Notes: generated from the sequence alone by a model not told the origin. A stretch of DNA of 64,000 nucleotides from an uncultured Psychroserpens sp. (GCF_947500255.1 NZ_CANMRL010000001.1:434001-498000); one strand, 5' to 3'. Numbered from the stretch's first letter, positions 37,332 to 46,641 are shown. Program-made: numbers and translations.

Positions 37332-37366
37332 TTTGCAAATTCAATTTTTTATTCTACATTTGTAGA
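37332..37366 (+). promoter_or_regulatory. blaI-type promoter overlapped by a BlaI/MecI operator
   Basis: TTTG at 37332-37335, exactly 19 bp, then TACATTTG at 37355-37362: a textbook Bacteroidota promoter. The palindrome TCTACATTTGTAGA (37353-37366) contains TACAnnTGTA, the known BlaI/MecI operator core, and covers the -7 box. The blaI ATG is at 37390, so repression by its own product is expected. Confidence 0.85.
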
Positions 37367-37389
37367 GTTAATTCTAAAAACGTAGAGCA

Positions 37390-37755
37390 ATGCAATTATC
37401 CAAAACCGAAGAACAACTCATGCAATATCTTTGGAAACTCGAGACCGCTTTCATGAAAGATTTACTAGAATCTTACCCAAATCCAAAGCCAGCTACAACA
37501 ACTGTTGCTACTCTTTTAAAACGAATGATTGGCAAAGGGTTTGTTGCCTATAAACTCTACGGAAAATCACGTGAATACTATCCTTTGGTGAAAAAGAAAG
37601 ACTATTTCTCAAAACATGTAAATGCGCTTATCAAAACATTTTTTAATGATAGTGCATCTCAATTCGCCTCATTTTTCACTAAAGAAACAGACCTAACTAA
37701 AGAAGAATTAGAAGATTTAAAAGCTCTAATTGATAACGAAATAAAAAACAAGTAG
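37390..37755 (+). CDS. BlaI/MecI/CopY family transcriptional repressor
   Basis: A 121-residue winged-helix repressor: EEQLMQYLWKLE, then the recognition region PKPATTTVATLLKRMIGKGFV and wing YKLYGKSREYYPLV. Family members bind TACAnnTGTA sites as dimers and are cleaved when the partner M56 sensor is activated. Only 2 bp separate it from the M56 gene, and a perfect operator sits on its own promoter. In Flavobacteria such pairs are usually not tied to a beta-lactamase, and none is present here. Confidence 0.93.
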   Translation: MQLSKTEEQLMQYLWKLETAFMKDLLESYPNPKPATTTVATLLKRMIGKGFVAYKLYGKSREYYPLVKKKDYFSKHVNALIKTFFNDSASQFASFFTKETDLTKEELEDLKALIDNEIKNK

Positions 37756-37757
37756 TC

Positions 37758-40700
37758 ATGCTCATTTATATATTAAAATTTAGTGCCTGTCTTGCCATTT
37801 TTATGGTCTTCTATAAATTGGTTTTAGAAAAGTCAAGTATCCATTCATTCAAACGGTTTTACTTATTAGCTGCTTTAACTCTTGCATTAATCATTCCATC
37901 TATAACGCTTATAGAATACATTGAGCCAATTACTTCAAACTTTAACACATTTGAACCAATTACATCCTTTGAAGCTACAGAAGTATATGTCGACGATACT
38001 TCAACGAATTACACACCAATTATTTTATGGAGTATTTATGGTCTAGGTGTTATTATTTTTCTACTAAAATTTAGCCTTAATTTATATAAGATCATCTCAA
38101 GAATCAAGAATAATCCAAAGTATAAATCGGAACGTTTTATCAATGTACTTGTTACCAATTTGATGATTCCACATACATTTTTCAGTTATATCTTTTTAAA
38201 TAAATACAAATTTGAGCATAAAGAAATACCTAAAGAAGTATTACTACACGAACAAACACATGCCAAACAAAAACACAGTATAGATGTACTCATTATCGAG
38301 TTTTTACAAATAGTGTTTTGGTTTAACCCACTTATCTATCTGTTAAAACAAGACGTCAAGCTCAACCATGAGTTTTTAGCAGATCGTGCCGTTTTAAATA
38401 ACGGAATACAACCTTCGGCTTATCAAAATATCATATTGGCTTTCTCATCAAAAGCTTCTGATCAGCAATTGGCAAATGCCATAAATTATTCATCCATCAA
38501 AAAACGATTTACAGTTATGAAAACAAAAACATCAAAAACATCAATCTGGCTAAGAAGCTTATTTCTTTTGCCACTATTAGCAATTTTATTATACAGTTTC
38601 ACTAATAGAGAACAAATTGTAAGAGAAGACAACTCACCTACTGAAAATACTATTTTAGAAACTTCTTCAGAAGGTGTTCCAGATGCATTAATGAAAGAAT
38701 ACAATGAATTCATTATCAAATTCAATACAACTCATGTAATAGATTATTCTAAATACGAAAGAATTGTATCCATTTACAATTTAATGTCTGATAAACAAAA
38801 GGCCTCTGTAGAACCATACCCTAAAGTCCCAAATGTTGATCTTTCAAAAACTAAAGCTAAAGTGCCTAGCAAAGCACAATTTGAATCTTGGAAAAACGAG
38901 AAAGAATTTGCCATTTGGATTGATGGGGTACATGTATCCAATGATAAGCTAAATTCTTACAAGGTAGATGATATTGCTCATTATACAGGTAGTTTTGTAC
39001 ATAAAAATGCACGAAGTGAAAAATTTCCTCAGCAACATCAATTTAGTCTATACACAAAAGAAGGCTTTAAAAGTACTTATCAAGAATCTAAGATTAAAAA
39101 ATACCATGTGCTTACTGAAAAATATGCTAAGGCTATTGAAGTATTCTTGAAAGGTGACAGGCTTGATAACTCCGATTTATTGATTTTAAAAGATCGTTGT
39201 CTTAGGTTATATGATTCTTTTTCAAAAGAAGACATTAAAAAGTATAATATTTTACCGCCTCCGCCTCCGCCTGCCAAAAGACAATCGCAACAAGGTGCTA
39301 CGCCAGAACAAGTAGCTGAGTACAATAAAATGGCAAAATTTCTAAATGATAAGAGCATAAAAAATCGAATTATAAAACTTAAGGATTATAAAAAGTTAGA
39401 ACGCATTTATAAACTCATGACTAAAGCACAAAGAGCAAATGCCGAACCTTTTCCAAAATTACCTCAAGCACCACCGCCACCGCCACCTCCTGTAAAGAAA
39501 AAAACAGGGAATGGACCGAGTGCAGATGAATATGCAGATGTTCCACCACCGCCTCCTATTCCTGAAAATGCAACTCCCGAACAACGCAAAAAAATGCAGG
39601 ACGCTGCGGACAACTATTGGAGAAAACAAAAAGCCGACATTAAAACCGGGTTTATAAAAATTAATGGTCATACGAATTACTACGTCTCTATTAATGGGCT
39701 TACTAAATATTACAACAGACAAGGTTTCGAAATATCTAAAAACGGTAAAGTCATAAGCAAAACACAAGTAAATGCTTCAGAGGTTATTCCTAATCAATAT
39801 GTAACTAAAGTGTACACTAATGATATTCTAGTCGCTGAATTCAAGGACAATAATCCTAGTTTAAAAGGAGAACTTAATATTCCGCCGCCGCCACCTCCAA
39901 AATCTCCATTAGATCATATCATAGATATGGCAAAACAAGATGCTATTTTCTATTTCAACGGAAAAAAAATCACATCAGACAAGGCAATTCAAATCTTAAA
40001 AAAAGACACATCTATTCATATCCAAACCATTAAGGATGAAGCTAATATTCCAACAATACTACTTTCTAAAAAACCTACTATAAACAACAAAGTAGGTCTT
40101 CAAAAACCTACACCAGCAACTATTGTAGATCATATCAAAGTGATGAATCGACATGGTGCACGCTTTTATCTAGAAAACAAAGAGATGACATATAAAGACG
40201 CTTTAGCCTATGTAAAAAAACATAAAGATGCTGATGTATCGACTTCCTTAGAATCCAATGTTGTAAAGATCTCGCCTAAAACCCTTAACATGGAGTCTCC
40301 TTTAGTATTTGTAATTGCTATGTCAAAAAAGAATGCTAAGTTCTTTTATAAAGACAAAGAGATTACTTCAAATAAGGCAATTTCATTGGTTAAAAGAAAA
40401 GGTGGTCTTCTAAAAATTGATGCTAAAAATGTCGACTCTAAACAACCTTCGGTTTTCATAACTGAAAAAGGACCTCTTTTGGGTATTAAAGGGAACAATC
40501 AACTCTTAGTAATGATTAATGGTAAAACGCCAGTAAATGGTCAGATAACTTTATCAAAAAAGGAGTTTAAAGATTTAAAATTAACAATGAAAAAACTAAA
40601 AGTGAAGAGCTTTAAGTTTAAAGTGCCAGGAAAAAGAACAGAGTCAATTTCTGGTAACGTTTTGAACGACAAATCAAAATCATATGTAGAAGCAATGGAC

Positions 40701-40781
40701 GAAGGAAGCGCTGTACAGTTTTTTGACATCAAAAGTAATAATGGCATAAAGCTAAAACCCATAGTAGTCACCATCAAATAA
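37758..40781 (+). CDS. M56 (BlaR1-like) membrane peptidase with proline-rich linkers and tandem C-terminal repeats
   Basis: A 1007-residue BlaR1-type protein. N-terminal membrane helices (about 3-20, 33-50, 88-108) frame the zinc peptidase with HEQTH at 164-168 and the later NHEFLADRAV. A fourth helix near 260-280 leads to a long outer part. That part has four polyproline stretches (near residues 499, 571, 595 and 709) and three homologous repeats of about 55 residues (about 718-770, 790-840, 847-905), each with a pattern like FYxxxKExTxxxAIxLVKK. No penicillin-binding domain is seen. The input signal is unknown. Confidence 0.88.
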   Translation: MLIYILKFSACLAIFMVFYKLVLEKSSIHSFKRFYLLAALTLALIIPSITLIEYIEPITSNFNTFEPITSFEATEVYVDDTSTNYTPIILWSIYGLGVIIFLLKFSLNLYKIISRIKNNPKYKSERFINVLVTNLMIPHTFFSYIFLNKYKFEHKEIPKEVLLHEQTHAKQKHSIDVLIIEFLQIVFWFNPLIYLLKQDVKLNHEFLADRAVLNNGIQPSAYQNIILAFSSKASDQQLANAINYSSIKKRFTVMKTKTSKTSIWLRSLFLLPLLAILLYSFTNREQIVREDNSPTENTILETSSEGVPDALMKEYNEFIIKFNTTHVIDYSKYERIVSIYNLMSDKQKASVEPYPKVPNVDLSKTKAKVPSKAQFESWKNEKEFAIWIDGVHVSNDKLNSYKVDDIAHYTGSFVHKNARSEKFPQQHQFSLYTKEGFKSTYQESKIKKYHVLTEKYAKAIEVFLKGDRLDNSDLLILKDRCLRLYDSFSKEDIKKYNILPPPPPPAKRQSQQGATPEQVAEYNKMAKFLNDKSIKNRIIKLKDYKKLERIYKLMTKAQRANAEPFPKLPQAPPPPPPPVKKKTGNGPSADEYADVPPPPPIPENATPEQRKKMQDAADNYWRKQKADIKTGFIKINGHTNYYVSINGLTKYYNRQGFEISKNGKVISKTQVNASEVIPNQYVTKVYTNDILVAEFKDNNPSLKGELNIPPPPPPKSPLDHIIDMAKQDAIFYFNGKKITSDKAIQILKKDTSIHIQTIKDEANIPTILLSKKPTINNKVGLQKPTPATIVDHIKVMNRHGARFYLENKEMTYKDALAYVKKHKDADVSTSLESNVVKISPKTLNMESPLVFVIAMSKKNAKFFYKDKEITSNKAISLVKRKGGLLKIDAKNVDSKQPSVFITEKGPLLGIKGNNQLLVMINGKTPVNGQITLSKKEFKDLKLTMKKLKVKSFKFKVPGKRTESISGNVLNDKSKSYVEAMDEGSAVQFFDIKSNNGIKLKPIVVTIK

Positions 40782-40790
40782 TAATACGTT

Positions 40791-40816
40791 AAGCCTCACT
40801 AGTTGAGGCTTTTTTA
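40791..40816 (+). terminator. Terminator after the BlaI/M56 operon
   Basis: Arms AAGCCTCA (40791-40798) and TGAGGCTT (40804-40811), five-base loop, followed by a T run. Confidence 0.88.
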
Positions 40817-40919
40817 TACCCGTAATTTTACGTGATTTTAGTTTTGGGTAAATGGAGTCTAAAAGATTCGTAGATGTATGATTAATTTTCAATTCATAGA
40901 ATTTGAAAATACGTTAATC

Positions 40920-41783
40920 ATGAAATCATCTTACAATCCTAAAGTAAACATTTGCCTGTCTTTGTTATTCTTTTTGTGTCTAACATTAAACCTCACCATG
41001 TGCAAAAAGGCAGAAGATTCCCAACAAAGTATAAATGAGCAAACGGCAACTAAATCTTCTGATTCAACAACTAAAGACGTTAAAACATCAGGTATAGTGC
41101 CAATTACTTCAATACCTATAAAGGAATTAGATTCACTTTTTAGCTTGGCAATGTTAGATGCCCAAAATCCTGAACCTAGTGAGATAAGTCATAATTTGAT
41201 TAATCTTGAAACAAATAAAAACCTTATTGATACAACAATTAACGGCGAACACTATATCAAAATGGTGTCGTGGAAACTAAATCCTGCATGGTATCCTAAA
41301 AAAGGAAAATTTAATAATGGAAATCGAGTTATTTGGGTTACAGCAGCTCCAATTATCAAAGATAGCTGCAGAAGTTTCTATAAAAATCATAAAGATCCTA
41401 ATATGCGTCTCAGACAATTACTCGGTTTACAACCATTTACTCCAGAGACCTTTTTTCTTGAATTATGGGTAAAACCATCAGATATGTTTAGACCTGGACC
41501 AGATAATGAAGTAAATGATAATACATGTGGACTCAACTTACCTAATAACGTAACTCCAGATTATCGAAAATGGTTTAACAATACCAGAGCAACACAATAC
41601 AACGATTGTAAAGACACTCTTTTCAACCAATATGGATATCCTTGGACGCAATTAGGATATACCTATGATTGGAGTCCAGATAATCCAACACACGTAGGCC
41701 TTTCAGAATTTGTTATTAAAGAAAACACCAATATGTTTGTTAGTGGTGAATATCCTAATAGAGTTTATTGCGCTTCAAACTAA
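40920..41783 (+). CDS. Hypothetical lipoprotein
   Basis: I start at 40920 (MKSSYNPK), which gives a proper signal peptide with a lipobox LNLTMC; the frame could extend to 40878. The mature part begins with a Ser/Thr-rich linker (about 30-60), then a globular domain rich in aromatic residues and containing five Cys (for example KDSCRSFY, DNTCGLNL, NDCKDT), possibly disulfide-bonded. Recognisable blocks: VIWVTAAPI, FFLELWVKPSDMFRPG. I do not recognise the family and assign no function. It has its own terminator downstream. Confidence 0.75.
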   Translation: MKSSYNPKVNICLSLLFFLCLTLNLTMCKKAEDSQQSINEQTATKSSDSTTKDVKTSGIVPITSIPIKELDSLFSLAMLDAQNPEPSEISHNLINLETNKNLIDTTINGEHYIKMVSWKLNPAWYPKKGKFNNGNRVIWVTAAPIIKDSCRSFYKNHKDPNMRLRQLLGLQPFTPETFFLELWVKPSDMFRPGPDNEVNDNTCGLNLPNNVTPDYRKWFNNTRATQYNDCKDTLFNQYGYPWTQLGYTYDWSPDNPTHVGLSEFVIKENTNMFVSGEYPNRVYCASN

Positions 41784-41810
41784 AAGGTTACATTTAAAAA
41801 TAAAAGTTCG

Positions 41811-41849
41811 AGATCTTTCAGAATTTATATTACCTGAAAGATCTTTTTC
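41811..41849 (+). terminator. Terminator after the hypothetical lipoprotein
   Basis: 11-bp perfect arms AGATCTTTCAG (41811-41821) and CTGAAAGATCT (41834-41844), 12-base loop, then TTTT. Confidence 0.85.
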
Positions 41850-41916
41850 TGTTAAATAATGTAACAAAGTGATACTTTTAGCGTTCTAATAAGCAATCAA
41901 TCAAAAAACAATCATC

Positions 41917-43017
41917 ATGCTAAAAAAATTCTTTATCATCTGTTCTGGTGCAGATACAGATATTCTCGAAAATTGTGCGATAGGTGAACAAAACAAATAC
42001 GCAGGTATAGGAGCTACTGTATTCTTCACGGCTGTGATGGCTTTTATCGCTTGTAGCTATGCTCTATATACTGTTTTTGATAATCTATATGCAGCCATAG
42101 GTTTTGGGTTTGTTTGGGGATTATTGATTTTCAATCTTGACCGTTTTATCGTTTCAACTATAAAAAAGAGAAATAATATCATTGATGAGATTATTCAAGC
42201 ATCTCCAAGAATAATTCTAGCAGTTATTATTGCTGTTGTTATTTCTAAACCTTTAGAGCTTAAAATCTTTGAAAAAGAAATCAATCAAGTACTTCTAGAG
42301 CAAAAAAATGAATTAACCTTAGCTAATCAAACTCAAATTGCCGAGCAGTATACACCTAATGTAGAAGCCTTAGAAAATAATATCACCACACTGCAGTCTC
42401 AAATAGCAACAAAAGAAGCTGAAGTTAATGCACTTTATGATATTTATATTTCTGAAGCCGAGGGTACAGCTGGAACAGAGTTGTTAGGGAAAGGCCCCGT
42501 TTATAAAGAAAAACGAGAAAAACATGACGCAGCCCTTGCCGAGTTACAACAGTTGAAAGCAGATAACAAAGCCAAAATCATGGCTACAGAGGCGCAAATC
42601 GCTCAACTTAAATCTGATTATGACTCGCAAGTGAGTTCTTCTCAACCCATTATTGATGGGTTTGATGGTCTAATGGCACGCGTTAATGCTTTGGGTGAGT
42701 TACCATGGTTGCCTTCGTTCTTTATTCTTTTGTTATTTCTGGCTATTGAAACATCGCCTATATTCGCTAAATTATTATCTCCAAAAGGAGAATACGATTT
42801 CAAATTGGAAGATGCCGAAACTGCAGTTAAAACTTGGGTACAGCAAAAAGTTAGTGAACGTCAAATCTTATTAAAGACTGACCAGACGCTTAATAATAGA
42901 ATCTATACTGATATAGCTGAAGAAGATGAATTATACGCTTACAAGCGTAAAAAAGCTCGAGAATTAATGCAATTACAAGCAGATGCTTTTTTTAAACATC
43001 AAAAGAATGCCTTATAA
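41917..43017 (+). CDS. DUF4407 membrane protein with coiled coil
   Basis: A 366-residue protein of the DUF4407 family. Hydrophobic helices at about 28-75 (two) and 85-106, a long charged coiled coil (about 120-235, with repeated Q/E/L heptads), another helix near 252-275, and a C-terminal charged tail. The opening FFIICSGADTDILENC is characteristic. Function is unknown. A TACTTTTA element at 41873-41880 is a plausible promoter box. Confidence 0.9.
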   Translation: MLKKFFIICSGADTDILENCAIGEQNKYAGIGATVFFTAVMAFIACSYALYTVFDNLYAAIGFGFVWGLLIFNLDRFIVSTIKKRNNIIDEIIQASPRIILAVIIAVVISKPLELKIFEKEINQVLLEQKNELTLANQTQIAEQYTPNVEALENNITTLQSQIATKEAEVNALYDIYISEAEGTAGTELLGKGPVYKEKREKHDAALAELQQLKADNKAKIMATEAQIAQLKSDYDSQVSSSQPIIDGFDGLMARVNALGELPWLPSFFILLLFLAIETSPIFAKLLSPKGEYDFKLEDAETAVKTWVQQKVSERQILLKTDQTLNNRIYTDIAEEDELYAYKRKKARELMQLQADAFFKHQKNAL

Positions 43018-43050
43018 TTTTAAGTATATTTAGATTTTAAATATATACTT

Positions 43051-43515
43051 ATGAAAAAATACATATACTGTTTTTGTATAGTGACTCTTATGTCTTGTCA
43101 AACTGAAACAAAACAAATCGATGTTGTAGAAGTTTCCGAAGACAATATAGAAGAAACTAAAGCCGCTATTAAAGAGGTAATGACTGCTCAAGAAATTGCT
43201 TGGAATAATCATGACCTTGAAGGTTTTATGCAAGGTTACTGGAGAAGTAATTCATTAAAATTTTATGGTAGTAACGGACTTACCCAAGGCTGGGATAATA
43301 CACTTGCAAATTACAAAAAAGGCTACCCAACACCTGCCGAGAGTGGTACTTTACGATTTGTCATTAATGATATTTCTAAAATAGAAAACGGTAATTATTG
43401 GGTCATGGGAGAATACCATTTAACACGTCCAGTTGGTGATGCTAATGGTGTGTTTATGATTATCTTTAAAAAGATCGATGGACAATGGAAAATCATTGCT
43501 GATATGTCTTGCTAA
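43051..43515 (+). CDS. NTF2-like (DUF4440/SnoaL-type) lipoprotein
   Basis: A 154-residue lipoprotein (LMSCQTE). After a short linker the protein is a single NTF2-like domain: VMTAQEIAWNNHDLEGFMQGYW, a central LTQGWDNTLANYKKGYP, and final strands GVFMIIFKKIDGQWKIIADM. Such domains are often ligand-binding or accessory; no catalytic residues can be assigned. Its stop codon abuts the stop of the converging STAS gene. Confidence 0.85.
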   Translation: MKKYIYCFCIVTLMSCQTETKQIDVVEVSEDNIEETKAAIKEVMTAQEIAWNNHDLEGFMQGYWRSNSLKFYGSNGLTQGWDNTLANYKKGYPTPAESGTLRFVINDISKIENGNYWVMGEYHLTRPVGDANGVFMIIFKKIDGQWKIIADMSC

Positions 43516-43794
43516 TTAAGCTGCTTCTTCAGACTTAAAATGATCGTATAGATTGCTATGACCTAATCCTATGATTGATAAGCGTTTATTTTTAACCAAG
43601 GCTTCATTATGCAATTGAGCTATAGCGCTTACGCCATAACGATCAATACTTGTTAGGTTTTCAATACTTACAGTGATTGTGTTAGCTCTTTCAAAAACAT
43701 TTCTAAACTGTTTTTTAAATACATGAACATTGTGTCTATCCAATGAGCCTTTAACTTTAAAGAAGTTATTTGCGTTTGTAATTTCTAAGTTCAT
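43516..43794 (-). CDS. STAS-domain protein (anti-sigma antagonist-like)
   Basis: A 92-residue single STAS domain. The usual phosphorylation-site region DSSG reads TSIDRYGVSAI here, so the phosphorylatable Ser/Thr is replaced. This suggests a non-phosphorylated partner-binding role rather than the SpoIIAA switch. No sigma factor, kinase or transporter partner is adjacent. Confidence 0.82.
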   Translation of the reverse strand: MNLEITNANNFFKVKGSLDRHNVHVFKKQFRNVFERANTITVSIENLTSIDRYGVSAIAQLHNEALVKNKRLSIIGLGHSNLYDHFKSEEAA

Positions 43795-44073
43795 AATAAT
43801 ACGATTTAAGGTTGTCTTTCTTATTTGCTATCAATCAATATTATTATGTTATAAATATCTAAAATAAAATGCGCGTATTACTATATATTCGATTAAATGT
43901 ATAATTGGTTGGTTTTAGATTATAAACGGACTTTTTTACTCGATAAACAACACATTTTAAATAGATTACAAAAATATTTTTTTAAGATTTTGTAGTGTTT
44001 TTCCTCCTTAAAGCCGCTAATTCTATGTCATTTTAATAGATATTGTTACTTTTATGAAAGAAAACAATTAGTT

Positions 44074-45393
44074 ATGAAGCCATCTCATTTTATATACACT
44101 ATTCTTTTTATAGTAACCTTTTTTAGTTGTAAAACAACACAAAACGTAGCAGTTACTACTCCAATAAAAGAGGTGTCCAATTTTGAAAGATTGGCCTCTA
44201 TCCCTAATATTGTTAGTATTGAGAAAAAGCAACCTACGAGTCACTTTGATGAAAACTATGAAATCTGGTTTGAACAGCCAATAGATCATAACGATCCATC
44301 AAAAGGCACATTTAAGCAACGTGTTTTTCTTGGATTTGAAAATGCTAATCTGCCAGTTATTGTAGAATTAAGAGGTTATGGAATTGGTTCGGAAAGAGCT
44401 GGAGAACTGGCAGCACACTACAAGGCAAATCAACTTACTATTGAACATCGATATTTTAATAATTCACGCCCTGTTACAATAGATTGGAATACTCTAACTA
44501 TTGAAAATGCTGCAAAAGATCAAGCCAATATCATTACCACTATAAGAAATGCCATGTATCCTGACGCTAAATTTATTTCAACTGGTATTTCAAAAGGATG
44601 TCAAACCACGATGGCGCATCGTCGATTTTTTCCAAATAACGTTGATGCGAGCGTTTGCTATGTTGGACCACTCAACTATAAACGTGAAGATCCTCGAGTA
44701 TATGAGTTTTTAAAAACGGTTGCAACCAAAGAGGATAGAAATAAAGTTAAAGCGTTTCAAAATCTATGTTTTGAAAACAGGGCAGCACTTCTTCAACTCA
44801 TGAAAAATGAAGCGCAACAAAAGAGCATGAATTGGGAGTTTGGAGTTGAAAAAGCTATTGATTATACAATTCTTGAATATTCGTTTGCATTTTGGCAGTG
44901 GGGAATTCCGTTAAGTAGTATTCCAGCTTCAGATGTTTCTGTAGCTCAGATATATAAGCACCTCATCGATGTTGTAGGCTATGGCTTTTTTGAACAGAAA
45001 GCGGTTGAAGACTTACAACCTTATTTCTGGGCAGCTTTAACACAACAAGGCATTTATGGCTATGAAACTGCTCCTTTTAAAAACTATTTAAATACCGAAG
45101 AGATCTACAAATTTGATTGGGCTTTTCCAGATGGGATTTCAAAGGCATACGACTTAAAACCAATGCAAGACATTAAATCCTATTTAGATAATTCTGCCGA
45201 AAAGATACTCTTTATCTATGGCGAATATGATGCATGGAGTGCCACAGCGGTCGAATTAAGTGACTCGGCAAAAAATAGAGCACTTTACAAATTTGTTAAG
45301 CCTAAAGGAGATCATAGAACACGTATAAGAAGCTTTTCTCAAAATACTCAACAGTCTATTTATGATATAATAGATGAGTGGGTACAGAACTAA
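44074..45393 (+). CDS. S37/S28-type serine peptidase lipoprotein (prolyl tripeptidyl aminopeptidase-like)
   Basis: A 439-residue lipoprotein (FFSCKTT) with an alpha/beta-hydrolase peptidase fold: N-terminal EIWFEQPIDHNDPSKGTF, RYF oxyanion-side block (EHRYFNNSRP), nucleophile elbow STGISKGCQ (Ser173) followed by MAHRRFFPN, Asp in YGEYDAWSA and His in GDHRTRI. This matches the Streptomyces PS-10 (S37) group, whose members release Pro-containing tripeptides. The Cys replacing the usual second Gly of GxSKGG is unusual. Its stop codon abuts that of the hydroxyproline operon. Confidence 0.85.
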   Translation: MKPSHFIYTILFIVTFFSCKTTQNVAVTTPIKEVSNFERLASIPNIVSIEKKQPTSHFDENYEIWFEQPIDHNDPSKGTFKQRVFLGFENANLPVIVELRGYGIGSERAGELAAHYKANQLTIEHRYFNNSRPVTIDWNTLTIENAAKDQANIITTIRNAMYPDAKFISTGISKGCQTTMAHRRFFPNNVDASVCYVGPLNYKREDPRVYEFLKTVATKEDRNKVKAFQNLCFENRAALLQLMKNEAQQKSMNWEFGVEKAIDYTILEYSFAFWQWGIPLSSIPASDVSVAQIYKHLIDVVGYGFFEQKAVEDLQPYFWAALTQQGIYGYETAPFKNYLNTEEIYKFDWAFPDGISKAYDLKPMQDIKSYLDNSAEKILFIYGEYDAWSATAVELSDSAKNRALYKFVKPKGDHRTRIRSFSQNTQQSIYDIIDEWVQN

Positions 45394-46641
45394 TTAAAAA
45401 CGCCGATCTGGACTAAATAGCGTCACAGGTATTACTGTTTCTTTATCGGCAATAATCTCTGAAACTAACTTACCAGTTGCAGTTGCCATGCTCCAACCCA
45501 TCATAGCATGACCTGTGGCAATTGTCAAATTCTTACATTTTGAAGACTTCCCGATATAAGGCAATCCATCTGGAGATACTGGTCTTAATCCTGAAGCAGC
45601 CTTTTGTTTCTCTTCCGAGTTTAACGTAATTTCAGGGTAATAACGGGTAGCTGCATTTGCAATAGCTTCTACCCTAGCTTTATTTATTGTATGATTTATT
45701 CCAGCTATTTCCATTGTACCAGCAAAACGCGTAAAACCATTCATAGGTGTTACAGCAACCTTCGCTTCGGCCAAAATGGCTGGAACCGATATATTTGTCT
45801 TTCGATTGGTGTTAATACGATACCCTTTTCCTGCTTGAAGCAATAATTTCAATCCTAGTTTTTTGCTCAATAAATACGACCATGATCCTGCAGCTAATAT
45901 AAACTCATCGGCTTTTAAAACTTGTTTATCTGTTATAATAGAATTTATTTTTCCGTTGGAAATATTTAAATCTTGCACCTTTTCATTCTTATAAAACTGA
46001 ACACCCGAATTCTTTAAATATGTTTTCATCTCCTCCATAAATTCATGCGGTGTTGTATGTGAATCACACTTATAATAGGTTGCGCCTTTCACATTCATCG
46101 CTACATTAGGCTCTAAAACTTGTAACTCTTCCAAACTAATAGTTTTTGCTTCTAAACCTTCTTGCTTAGCAATATGAGCCGTTTCAATCTCTTCTTCAAG
46201 CATCGCTTCAGTCTTACAAAGCATTAATAACCCTTTCTTTTCATAATGAAATGAGAACTGTTCGTCACGCTTAATATCATCATATAAGTCTTGACTCAAT
46301 AAGGTGATTGCTTTAATAGCTGGAATTGCTTTAGATACATGGTTGGCACTACATGATTTATTAAAAGCCCATGTCCACTTTATGAAGTCTTGCTCCAATC
46401 TAGGTTTAATGTATAGCGGACTTGACGAATTAAACATCCATTTGAATCCCTTCTTCATGACACCTGGAGCAGACAGAGGAACTATATGACTTGGAGACAA
46501 ATAACCAGCATTAACATAAGAAGCACCAGCATCTAAGTTGGATTGATCAACAATAGTAACTTGATGACCTCCTTTTTGAAGATAATACGCAGAACACAAA
46601 CCTATAATTCCGCCTCCTATAACGATAATGTCTTTACTCAT
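45394..46641 (-). CDS. FAD-dependent D-amino-acid oxidoreductase, probable D-hydroxyproline dehydrogenase
   Basis: A 415-residue DAO-family flavoprotein. N-terminal dinucleotide motif VIGGGIIGLCSAYYLQ, followed by GASYVNAGYLSPSH, and the C-terminal GHAMMGWSMATATGKL typical of DadA-like enzymes. In the operon it follows 4-hydroxyproline 2-epimerase (9 bp), so the expected reaction is oxidation of cis-4-hydroxy-D-proline to 1-pyrroline-4-hydroxy-2-carboxylate. General D-amino-acid dehydrogenase activity is the alternative. Confidence 0.9.
   Translation of the reverse strand: MSKDIIVIGGGIIGLCSAYYLQKGGHQVTIVDQSNLDAGASYVNAGYLSPSHIVPLSAPGVMKKGFKWMFNSSSPLYIKPRLEQDFIKWTWAFNKSCSANHVSKAIPAIKAITLLSQDLYDDIKRDEQFSFHYEKKGLLMLCKTEAMLEEEIETAHIAKQEGLEAKTISLEELQVLEPNVAMNVKGATYYKCDSHTTPHEFMEEMKTYLKNSGVQFYKNEKVQDLNISNGKINSIITDKQVLKADEFILAAGSWSYLLSKKLGLKLLLQAGKGYRINTNRKTNISVPAILAEAKVAVTPMNGFTRFAGTMEIAGINHTINKARVEAIANAATRYYPEITLNSEEKQKAASGLRPVSPDGLPYIGKSSKCKNLTIATGHAMMGWSMATATGKLVSEIIADKETVIPVTLFSPDRRF

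Noticed and set aside
39080-39767. Minus-strand frames with poly-Gly or RRW-rich runs opposite the M56 gene
   Set aside because: They are the antisense of polyproline codons in the M56 protein, not genes.
37390-40781. Beta-lactam resistance operon
   Set aside because: The BlaI/M56 pair is present but there is no beta-lactamase or penicillin-binding sensor domain; such pairs are common in Flavobacteria without resistance genes.
43795-44073. 279-bp AT-rich gap searched for a small RNA or gene
   Set aside because: No open frame, stable hairpin or known RNA signature seen; only a TACTTTTA promoter-like box at 44047-44054 before the S37 gene.
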